NCBI GenBank assembly: GCA_015486785.1
Contig: WFQZ01000131.1
Span: 1-6,548 of the forward strand
Length of the DNA: 6,548 nucleotides
Source of the DNA: Thermoflexales bacterium
GTDB taxonomy: Bacteria; Chloroflexota; Anaerolineae; B4-G1; SLSP01
Direction: 5' to 3'
The notes beneath the pieces are model-generated. The model made no database searches. It was given only the letters and a program-made list of their open reading frames with translations, and was not told the origin of the DNA. Below, piece after piece: positions 1-5,088 of the stretch (the first letter of the stretch is position 1; each line of letters begins with the position of its first letter). Both the position numbers and the translations under genes were made by a program.

Positions 1-195
1 CAATACCGTTGGCTAAGAACGAAAAAGAAGCTTATGGGACAATTTACTGAATGGGAAAGAAGATCTTTTATATATGCCGCATCCAGTCTACCAAAGGACG
101 AGATGAAACATTGGTACGCGGCTATCAAGCCAAATCTGGATGAACTCAGCAAATACGTTGCTATATGGTCGCAAAAAAATCCCATTGATGGGTAG
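1..195 (+). CDS. C-terminal fragment, possibly of a reverse-transcriptase-type protein
   Basis: The frame is open from the window edge and ends in tandem TAG TAG, giving the last 64 residues of a protein whose start lies outside. The fragment is basic and rich in aromatic residues: WERRSFIYAAS (residues 18-28), then LPKDEMKHWY and a short amphipathic end. From memory, a W-E-[KR]-R-x-F-[IL]-x-[AG]-[AS] stretch followed by DE-x-[KR]-HW occurs at the C-termini of some bacterial RNA-directed DNA polymerase (reverse transcriptase) proteins, including defence-associated ones. No catalytic YxDD motif lies in the visible part, so this remains a suggestion. The codons are clearly more AT-rich than those of the metabolic genes to the right. 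An attC-like site begins five bases after the first stop, the usual layout of an integron cassette, so this is probably the gene of the cassette preceding the YccF cassette. That it is real coding sequence is likely; the family name is uncertain. Confidence 0.5.
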   Translation, partial: QYRWLRTKKKLMGQFTEWERRSFIYAASSLPKDEMKHWYAAIKPNLDELSKYVAIWSQKNPIDG

Positions 196-200
196 TAGGC

Positions 201-327
201 AGCTAACTATGCGTGCATCTGGTCTCGCTTCGCTCGCGGAAAAGCGTGTGCAATTTTCGTGATTCGGTAGTTTCTCGGGTAATATTGATTAGGTAAAGCC
301 ACTCAGCGGCTAACGCTCGTGTTGGAC
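201..327 (+). other. attC-like integron recombination site, about 127 bp
   Basis: The left arm has an R''-like box AGCTAAC (201-207), a 3-base spacer and GCGTGC (211-216). The right arm has GCTAACGC (309-316), a 4-base spacer and GTTGGAC (321-327), which fits the R' consensus GTTRRRY exactly. The arms pair as attC arms do: GCTAAC-type with GTTGG (5 pairs including one wobble), GCGT with ACGC, GC with GC past a 2-base bulge, and CTG (219-221) with CAG (304-306). The length resembles the long attC sites of chromosomal integrons. It starts directly after the preceding stop codon. Weak points are the second base of the R'' box, which breaks the RYYYAAC consensus, and a terminal loop region with little obvious pairing. 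Recombination would fall between G321 and T322. Confidence 0.5.
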
Positions 328-499
328 AGGTTAAGCATATGTGGGTGGTAAGAAATAGGGAAGAGATACCTGTGTCGCAGAATGCGAGAGTAAGTCTATA
401 GGGGCCTCTGGAATATCGTGGTGAAAAGCCAACAGTTTTCGGCAGATATTCATTCCGACAGGCATTGTTGCCTGATCATACGTTCAAAGGAGATGTGAT

Positions 500-931
500 A
501 TGAGCACCGTGTTTGTCAGTGGTTCTCAGAAGAACCCTGGATGTCTAGTTCAGCTTCTGTGGTTTGTGTTCATTGGCTGGTGGGCTGGTCAAATCTGGAT
601 TGCCTTGGCATGGTCATTGATGCTGACAGTTGTGGGCATCCCACTCGGCGTGATGATGATGAATAAGATTCCGCAAGTAATTGCTTTGCGGGGGCAGTCT
701 AGCGGCATCACTGTCACCACGGTAGGCAATGTTACAACGGTAACAGCAAATACATCGGCTCCGCAGCACAACATTCTGTTGCGAGCCATTTACTTCCTAC
801 TGATAGGATGGTGGCTGAGTGCTATCTGGATGGAGTTGGCGTACTTGATTTGTTTGACGATCATCGGATTGCCGATTGGTCTCAGGATGTTTGATAAGGT
901 TCCGGCATTAGTTTCGCTGAGCCGTAGCTAA
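500..931 (+). CDS. YccF-like (DUF307-type) membrane protein with internal duplication
   Basis: The 143-residue protein is almost entirely membrane segments. Two ungapped 40-residue repeats are visible at residues 24-63 and 101-140, each reading roughly [FL]IGWW-x4-W-x2-[LA]A-x4-LT-x2-G-[IL]-P-x-G-x5-K-x-P and ending in L; 17 of the 40 positions are identical. The GWW followed by an IG-[IL]-P-[IL]-G motif is the signature of the YccF domain family of inner-membrane proteins, whose function is unknown. The linker (residues 64-90) is rich in Thr, Val, Ser and Asn and probably lies outside the bilayer. There is no cleavable signal peptide; the repeats themselves serve as membrane anchors. The start is set by a strong AAAGGAG (486-492) seven bases before ATG. 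The gene is the only cargo of the proposed integron cassette and is more AT-rich than its neighbours to the right. What it contributes to the host is not evident. Confidence 0.8.
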   Translation: MSTVFVSGSQKNPGCLVQLLWFVFIGWWAGQIWIALAWSLMLTVVGIPLGVMMMNKIPQVIALRGQSSGITVTTVGNVTTVTANTSAPQHNILLRAIYFLLIGWWLSAIWMELAYLICLTIIGLPIGLRMFDKVPALVSLSRS

Positions 932-1020
932 ACCTAAGTGCAAAGTTGTTGTTGTCTGAGCCAAAGGGGCGAAGTCGGGCAGAAGAGCGCGGGGCGGCTA
1001 GCGCGTCTTGAAGGTGCACC
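932..1020. other. Non-coding spacer between the YccF-like gene and the attC site
   Basis: These 89 bases follow the TAA stop and precede the R'' box. I see no start codon with a ribosome site and no clear terminator. A short GC-rich imperfect palindrome lies around 986-1008 (GGGGCGGCTAGCGCG). As cassette 3' spacer this is long but not unusual. Confidence 0.4.
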
Positions 1021-1079
1021 GTCCAACAAGTTACCGCATCCGACCGCGCTATCGCGGCGGTTTGCGGGATGGATTGAGC
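1021..1079 (+). other. attC-like integron recombination site, 59 bp
   Basis: The order of boxes matches attC: R'' GTCCAAC (1021-1027, fits RYYYAAC), a 6-base spacer, then a hairpin. In the hairpin, CCGCA (1034-1038) pairs with TGCGG (1063-1067), CCG (1040-1042) with CGG (1058-1060), and CCGCG (1044-1048) with CGCGG (1053-1057) around the loop CTAT. A1043 is left as a single extrahelical base, a hallmark of attC folds. A 5-base spacer and an R'-like box ATTGAGC (1073-1079) close it. The length is at the short end of known attC sites. The first base of R' is A rather than the conserved G, and only about five of seven R''/R' positions pair in the integrated form, so the right end may be degenerate or the array terminus. 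Confidence 0.6.
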
Positions 1080-1285
1080 ATGCCAGAAGATCTTTAGGCA
1101 AAGCGGATTTGCCTGAGTCGGGTGGCAGCGCACGTTTTGTGTTCCGCGTGGGGAATCCCCCCTGAAAATCAACGCAAGTAAACTCCGTGCCCCTTGCGCC
1201 TCTGGCGGTGAATTAAGCTTGACAATGAGTTCCTCCATCCCGATTTGCCCGGCGTCAGCATGACCTTTGGTCGCTCCGGCAACTG
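1080..1285. other. Gene-free stretch with a hairpin, between the cassette and wecB
   Basis: No ORF with a ribosome site is seen here. The notable element is a perfect 7-bp stem AGGCAAA (1096-1102)/TTTGCCT (1108-1114) with a 5-base loop, enclosed by an outer TGCCA (1081-1085)/TGGCA (1123-1127) pair. No T-run follows, so it is not a classical terminator. GGGGAATCCCC at 1150-1160 is a second small palindrome. A TTGACA at 1219-1224 has no acceptable -10 box at 16-18 bases. This may be the chromosomal flank of the cassette array or the remnant of another cassette. Confidence 0.4.
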
Positions 1286-1294
1286 TGGTAAGCT
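1266..1294 (+). promoter_or_regulatory. Probable wecB promoter with extended -10 box
   Basis: TTTGGT (1266-1271) lies 17 bases before TAAGCT (1289-1294), and TGG directly precedes the latter, forming an extended -10 (TGn-TAAGCT). Transcription would start near 1301, leaving a leader of about 26 bases that includes AGGAG (1314-1318) before the ATG at 1327. The -35 is weak. The -10 resembles TAAGAT of the better promoter at 5026-5054. Confidence 0.4.
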
Positions 1295-1326
1295 CTTGGG
1301 ACTCAACTATCACAGGAGCAAGAGCA

Positions 1327-2385
1327 ATGAAAATCGTTTCCATCGTCGGAGCTAGACCACAGTTTATCAAGGCCGCCGTCGTGAGCCGCGTGCTGCGTGA
1401 AGCGCACCGTGAGATTTTGGTTCACACCGGGCAGCACTACGACGCCAATATGTCGGAGGTGTTCTTCTCGGAGTTGGGCATCCCCGCGCCCGACGTGAAT
1501 TTGGGCATCGGGTCCGGCGCGCAGGGCGCACAAACGGGCGCGATGTTGGCCGGTATTGAGCAAGTGCTGCTGGAGACAGCACCCGATTGGGTGTTGGTCT
1601 ACGGGGACACAAACTCCACCTTGGCCGGGGCCTTGGCCGCCGTCAAGCTGCACATCCCGGTAGCCCACGTTGAGGCCGGATTGCGCAGCTTCAACCGCCG
1701 GATGCCGGAGGAGATCAACCGCGTGCTCACCGATCACATCTCCAAGTTGCTGCTATGCCCCAGCCCCACGGCGGTCAACAATCTCGCCGCCGAGGGCATC
1801 ACGCAAGGGGTACACTTTGTGGGAGACGTGATGTACGATGCCTTGTTGTACGGCGTCACACGCGCGGCCACCGCATCCACCATCTTGCAGCGGCTCAAGC
1901 TCCAACAGCACCGCTACCTGCTCGCAACCGTGCATCGCGCCGCCAACACCGACGACGAGACCCGCTTGCGCAACATCTTCGCCGCCTTTGCGGCCATCGG
2001 CGAGCCGATCATCCTGCCGCTGCATCCGCGCACCCGCAAAGTCCTGCAACGCCTGGATTACACCGTGGCCGACAACGTGCGGTTGATCGCGCCGGTCGGC
2101 TATTTGGACATGGTGCAGTTGGAACAATCAGCGCGGCTGATCGTGACCGATTCGGGCGGCATCCAGAAAGAGGCCTACTGGCTTGGACGGCCCTGCGTCA
2201 CGCTGCGGGGAGATACCGAATGGCCCGAAACGGTCGCCTTGGGCTGGAACAAGCTGGTGGGCGCGGATACGGAGAAAATCGTGGCCGCAGTCCGCGAGTT
2301 CCCCCACCCGGCGGAACATCCGGCCCTCTACGGCGACGGGCGAGCGGGGCAAAAGATCGCCCAGGCCATCGGCGCGGCGGGCTAA
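1327..2385 (+). CDS. wecB: UDP-N-acetylglucosamine 2-epimerase, non-hydrolysing (WecB type)
   Basis: The 352-residue cytosolic enzyme would interconvert UDP-GlcNAc and UDP-ManNAc, a precursor for surface polysaccharides. It is slightly shorter than the usual 360-380 residues but complete. The N-terminal Rossmann half has GARPQFIK (8-15, with R10 and K15), HTGQHYD (33-39), YGDTNST (92-98) and HVEAGLRS (114-121). These, with MPEEINR (126-132), supply the counterparts of E. coli WecB D95, E117 and E131 (here D94, E116, E128/E129). The C-terminal half has HRAAN (203-207), HPRTRK (233-238), TDSGGIQKEA (274-283) and TEWPET (297-302). H203 matches the catalytic H213, but the Glu often found in HRxEN is Ala206 here. 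The start is set by AGGAG eight bases before ATG; a TTG 60 bases upstream lies inside the promoter. The gene is probably transcribed alone and is convergent with the ROK kinase, whose stop overlaps by four bases. Confidence 0.93.
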   Translation: MKIVSIVGARPQFIKAAVVSRVLREAHREILVHTGQHYDANMSEVFFSELGIPAPDVNLGIGSGAQGAQTGAMLAGIEQVLLETAPDWVLVYGDTNSTLAGALAAVKLHIPVAHVEAGLRSFNRRMPEEINRVLTDHISKLLLCPSPTAVNNLAAEGITQGVHFVGDVMYDALLYGVTRAATASTILQRLKLQQHRYLLATVHRAANTDDETRLRNIFAAFAAIGEPIILPLHPRTRKVLQRLDYTVADNVRLIAPVGYLDMVQLEQSARLIVTDSGGIQKEAYWLGRPCVTLRGDTEWPETVALGWNKLVGADTEKIVAAVREFPHPAEHPALYGDGRAGQKIAQAIGAAG

Positions 2386-3266
2386 GAACGCCCCGCGTCC
2401 GACTCCATCGCCAGAGCCAACGCCCCCAGCACGCCCGCCTGCGCCCCCAGGCCGGGCGGCACGATGAAATCGGACGCGGTAAGCTCCGCGTGCGCCAAGT
2501 AGCCGTGGAGCAAAGTCTGCACCTCGCGGCGCACGCGCGGATACAAATGCGCCTGGTTCATCACCCCGCCGCCCAAGATGATCCGCTGCGGGGCGTAGGC
2601 GAGGATCAGATTCACCAGCCCCAGGGCCAGATAACGCGCCTCCAAGTCCCAGGCCGGATGATCGGCGGGTAACGTATCCGCCGGCGCGGCCCAGCGGGAC
2701 TGAATCGCCGGGCCGGAGGCCAGCCCCTCCCAGCAATCGCCGTGATAAGGACACGTTCCGGGGAAAGGGTCCGCCTGGCGGTCGTGAGGGAGGAGCAAAT
2801 GGCCCATTTCGGGATGGCCCAATCCGTGGTGCAGCGATCCGGCGATCACCGCCCCGCCGCCGATGCCCGTTCCCACTGTGAGGTAGAGAAACGTGCGCAC
2901 ATCTTGCGCCGCGCCCCAGCGATGCTCGCCCCAAGCCGCCGCGTTCACATCCGTATCAAAGGCCACCGGCACGCCCAGGCCCCGGCGGATCGCGCCGACG
3001 AAGTCAAACCCGCGCCATCCCGGCTTGGGCGTCGTTGTGATGTGGCCGTAAGTCGGCGCGTCCAAGCGCGGCTCAAGCGGCCCGAAGGAGCCGATCCCCA
3101 CCGCGCGAAGCGTCGGAAACGCCCGGAAGAAGTCCACCGCGCGGGCTATCGTCTCCTGCGGCGTGGTGGTGGGGAAGCGCACCTCCCGCAAGTCGTGCGG
3201 GCCGTGCCCCACCGCACAGACGAATTTTGTACCTCCGGCTTCAATGCCCCCGTAAAGCTCACTCAT
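2382..3266 (-). CDS. ROK-family sugar kinase, fructokinase type
   Basis: The 294-residue protein would phosphorylate a hexose with ATP in the cytosol. ROK landmarks in order are the phosphate loop EAGGTKF (9-15), the sugar-binding/catalytic region FDTDVNAAAWGE (103-114) with D106 as the likely base, GTGIGGG (132-138), and the sugar and zinc region GHPEMGHL (150-157) followed by CPYHGDC (172-178). H156, C172, H175 and C178 would hold zinc. The H-x(n)-CPYHGDC-x-EGLASGPA form is that of the YdhR/ScrK-like fructokinases rather than the glucokinases, so fructose is the best guess; mannose or an amino sugar cannot be excluded. The ATG begins directly after the TGA of the upstream epimerase, with GGGAG in that gene's end as ribosome site, so translation is probably coupled. 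There is no space for a terminator between this gene and convergent wecB. Confidence 0.88.
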   Translation of the reverse strand: MSELYGGIEAGGTKFVCAVGHGPHDLREVRFPTTTPQETIARAVDFFRAFPTLRAVGIGSFGPLEPRLDAPTYGHITTTPKPGWRGFDFVGAIRRGLGVPVAFDTDVNAAAWGEHRWGAAQDVRTFLYLTVGTGIGGGAVIAGSLHHGLGHPEMGHLLLPHDRQADPFPGTCPYHGDCWEGLASGPAIQSRWAAPADTLPADHPAWDLEARYLALGLVNLILAYAPQRIILGGGVMNQAHLYPRVRREVQTLLHGYLAHAELTASDFIVPPGLGAQAGVLGALALAMESDAGRS

Positions 3267-4241
3267 TCACTGCTCCCGGAATATCTTAAACGGGTCCGGT
3301 ATCGGACGAAATCCCTGCCACCGCGCCAGCACCTCCCGCATCCCGTCTTCCAGGCTGAATTGCGCCCGAAAGCCCAGCCGTTCCAGCTTGGCCGAATCCA
3401 CCAGATAGCTGATTTCGGTGATCATATCCTGGTCGGTGTAGCGGATTTCCGTGCCGGGGTGCAGCGATTGCAGCAACTGCGCCAATCCGTTCATCGACGG
3501 GTGACAAGTCGCCGCGTTGAAGGTCTCCCCTTCCGTGCCGGGTGTGGTGAGGCAGAAGCGGATCACCTCCGAAGCGTCGCGGATGTGAATCATCGGGCGG
3601 ACTTGCTTGCCGCTTCCCAAGAGCACCAGCGAATGGCCGACGCCGGCTTGGTAAGCCAGGCGATTGGCAACCGCATCAAAGCGCATCGCCGGGGCCACGC
3701 CGAACACCGTCCCCAGGCGCAGGATCGTCGCTTGCAAGCCGCGTTTGCCGCCCAACCGCACCTCGTCCTCGGCGCGATGTTTGGAGATGGCGTAAGGGCT
3801 GATGGGATGACACGGATCGCTTTCCACGTATGGCCCGCCCGGCCCGTAGACGCTCGCCGAGCTGACGAATAACAGCCGTCGGACGCCCATCGCCAACATC
3901 GAATCCACCACCGCCGCCGTCCCCCAGCGGTTGATCTGCTCCGTCCATTCGGGATGATCAAAGTTCATCGGGGCACTCACCAAAGCCGCCAGGTGAATCA
4001 CCATATCCACATCCCGCAAAGCACGCTCCATATTCAGCCGGTCCAGAATATCCCCTTCCACCAACTCATAGCGTCCGTGCGTCGGCAAGTCCATCAACCC
4101 ACAAAAGTGGGCCCGGTGAAAGTTATCATAGATGCGAATGGTCGCCTCTGGGAAACGCGGATCATCCACCAGATCGCGGATCAGCCGCGAGCCGATGTAA
4201 CCCGCGCCACCCGTTACCAAAATCGTACTTTTCTTATCCAT
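3267..4241 (-). CDS. NAD-dependent nucleotide-sugar epimerase/dehydratase (extended SDR)
   Basis: The 324-residue protein is a cytosolic extended short-chain dehydrogenase. The NAD-binding TGGAGYIGS (10-18) follows the first strand, GDILD (63-67) and HLAAL (83-87) mark later strands, and SSASVYG (127-133) with Y150-x3-K154 forms the catalytic set. RPMIHIRD (215-222) is the usual substrate-region motif of nucleotide-sugar epimerases of the GalE/RmlB group. Sequence alone does not settle the substrate or whether it epimerises or dehydrates. The start is chosen at an ATG preceded by AGGAGG at five bases (minus strand, 4252-4247); an upstream in-frame ATG at 4295 lies inside the reductase gene and lacks a ribosome site. 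The gene lies 26 bases after the reductase stop and abuts the kinase start, so the three form one operon. Confidence 0.88.
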   Translation of the reverse strand: MDKKSTILVTGGAGYIGSRLIRDLVDDPRFPEATIRIYDNFHRAHFCGLMDLPTHGRYELVEGDILDRLNMERALRDVDMVIHLAALVSAPMNFDHPEWTEQINRWGTAAVVDSMLAMGVRRLLFVSSASVYGPGGPYVESDPCHPISPYAISKHRAEDEVRLGGKRGLQATILRLGTVFGVAPAMRFDAVANRLAYQAGVGHSLVLLGSGKQVRPMIHIRDASEVIRFCLTTPGTEGETFNAATCHPSMNGLAQLLQSLHPGTEIRYTDQDMITEISYLVDSAKLERLGFRAQFSLEDGMREVLARWQGFRPIPDPFKIFREQ

Positions 4242-4267
4242 AGCCCCCTCCTGCCGATCAAAAACCG

Positions 4268-4975
4268 TCAATGCCAATCCAGGTGCAAACCACATTCCGT
4301 TTTCCCGCTCTCCGCCCAGCGACCGGCACGCTCATCCTCCCCCACCAGCACCGGGCGAGTGCATGGCGCACAGCCCACGCTCAAGTAGCCCAGATGGTAC
4401 AGCGGATGCACCGGCAAGTGATACCGCTCACGATAGGCAGCGACATCCTCCCGACTCCAGCGCAGCAGCGGATGCACTTTGAGGACGCCGGTCGCCTGCC
4501 GCTCAATGGTGCGCAGATGCGCCCGATTCTTCGTCTGGTCGCGCCGCACCCCGGTAATCCAAGCCTGTTTCCCCTCCAAAGCCCGCTGCATCGGGCGCAC
4601 CTTGTTGATGTAACAACACAGGTCCGGATCGCGGCGATACAGTCCCTCGCCATACTTGCGGAACAACTCGCTTTGGGTGATTTCTGGGTGGACGGTGACG
4701 ATGTTCAAGCCATAGCGATCCCGCAGCTCATCCCGAAAGGCCAGCGTCTCCGGAAAGTGGAATCCGGTATCAATGAACAGGATCGGCATCGCCGGGCACA
4801 CGCGCGAAATGAGATGCAGCAACGGCACGCTCTGAGTCTGGAACGAGGAACTGGCTACGACCGCCGGTGCAAACGTATCCCAGGCCCAACGGAGGATCTC
4901 TTCTGCCGTTGCCTGCTCGAAGGACTCATTCAAACGCGCCAAGTCCTCATCACTGAAAGGATGCGTCGCCGCCAT
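4268..4975 (-). CDS. cysH: Adenylyl-sulfate (APS/PAPS) reductase, 4Fe-4S type
   Basis: The 235-residue cytosolic enzyme reduces activated sulfate to sulfite in sulfur assimilation, with thioredoxin or a similar thiol as electron donor. SSSFQTQS (42-49) is the nucleotide-binding loop. FIDTGFHFPET (67-77) and TGVRRDQTKNR (141-151) are family landmarks. The cysteine set CC (120-121) and CAPC (202-205) ligates a 4Fe-4S cluster, typical of reductases that prefer APS, as opposed to the cluster-free PAPS enzymes of enteric bacteria. The C-terminal ECGLH (227-231) carries the catalytic C228. Length and all motifs are complete. It is the first gene of the minus-strand operon. No sulfate adenylyltransferase or sulfite reductase gene is in view. 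The ATG has no well-spaced Shine-Dalgarno site (GAGG ends one base before it), but a -10 box lies just upstream. Confidence 0.92.
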   Translation of the reverse strand: MAATHPFSDEDLARLNESFEQATAEEILRWAWDTFAPAVVASSSFQTQSVPLLHLISRVCPAMPILFIDTGFHFPETLAFRDELRDRYGLNIVTVHPEITQSELFRKYGEGLYRRDPDLCCYINKVRPMQRALEGKQAWITGVRRDQTKNRAHLRTIERQATGVLKVHPLLRWSREDVAAYRERYHLPVHPLYHLGYLSVGCAPCTRPVLVGEDERAGRWAESGKTECGLHLDWH

Positions 4976-4981
4976 GCCTCA

Positions 4982-4987
4982 ATTGTA
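4982..4987 (-). promoter_or_regulatory. -10 box of the cysH operon, probably giving a leaderless mRNA
   Basis: On the minus strand TACAAT (4987-4982) lies six bases before the ATG of the reductase, so the predicted start of transcription is at or one base before the A of the start codon. The lack of a usable Shine-Dalgarno site agrees with this. No strong -35 box is seen at 16-18 bases (CTTCGG at 17). Confidence 0.5.
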
Positions 4988-5025
4988 CACGATTTTGCCG
5001 CCGCCGAAGCAGCGCAAGGTCGGAT

Positions 5026-5054
5026 TTGTCAAAATCCCGCAAACCGGCTAAGAT
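5026..5054 (+). promoter_or_regulatory. Sigma-70-type promoter of the alpha/beta hydrolase gene
   Basis: TTGTCA (5026-5031) and TAAGAT (5049-5054) are separated by 17 bases. Transcription would start near 5061 and the 28-base leader holds AGGAGGT (5077-5083), five bases before the ATG at 5089. It points away from the cysH -10 box about 40 bases to the left, so the short divergent region serves both transcripts. Confidence 0.65.
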
Positions 5055-5088
5055 CACTCCATCATTTCTTTTGAGCAGGAGGTGGAAA

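Larger units (their letters stand above)
322..1073 (+). mobile_element. Probable integron gene cassette carrying a YccF-like gene
   Basis: This unit runs from the predicted cut site inside R' (G321/T322) to the equivalent position in the attC-like site at 1021-1079. It holds a single gene in the usual cassette orientation with its attC at the 3' side. The strongest support is that the first bases of the cassette (TTGGAC, 322-327) are exactly complementary to the R'' box GTCCAAC (1021-1027), so the circular form would carry a fully paired attC outer stem. The 177 bases before the start codon are longer than in many cassettes and may hold a promoter, though I see no convincing -35/-10 pair. A 20-codon ATG frame at 339-401 has no ribosome site and is not called. 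Base composition is more AT-rich than the genes from 1327 onward. No integrase or attI is in view. Confidence 0.55.

Noticed and set aside
339..401. A 20-codon ATG frame at the start of the cassette
   Set aside because: There is no ribosome site before it and no recognisable content; it is more likely part of the cassette leader.
938..1165. 75-codon frame overlapping the attC-like hairpin
   Set aside because: It lacks a ribosome site, runs through a structured non-coding element and has low-complexity, non-protein-like composition.
1219..1247. TTGACA as the -35 of a wecB promoter
   Set aside because: No acceptable -10 lies 16-18 bases downstream (only GATTTG); the extended -10 at 1286-1294 is closer to the gene and better.
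1267..1326. Upstream TTG start of wecB, adding 20 residues
   Set aside because: The added residues precede the conserved MKIVSIVGARPQF start, and the ATG at 1327 has its own AGGAG at proper spacing.
2128..2934. Long alternative-frame ORFs opposite wecB and the kinase
   Set aside because: They are Arg/Pro/Gly-rich shadows of high-GC coding sequence and conflict with genes that have full family motifs.
3267..4241. UDP-sulfoquinovose synthase (SqdB/SQD1) using sulfite from the adjacent reductase
   Set aside because: The idea fits the neighbour, but the protein is short for that family and has the GGAGYIG epimerase loop instead of the GGDGYCG form.
4242..4295. Upstream ATG start of the SDR epimerase
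   Set aside because: It lies inside the reductase reading frame without a ribosome site; AGGAGG stands before the ATG at 4241.
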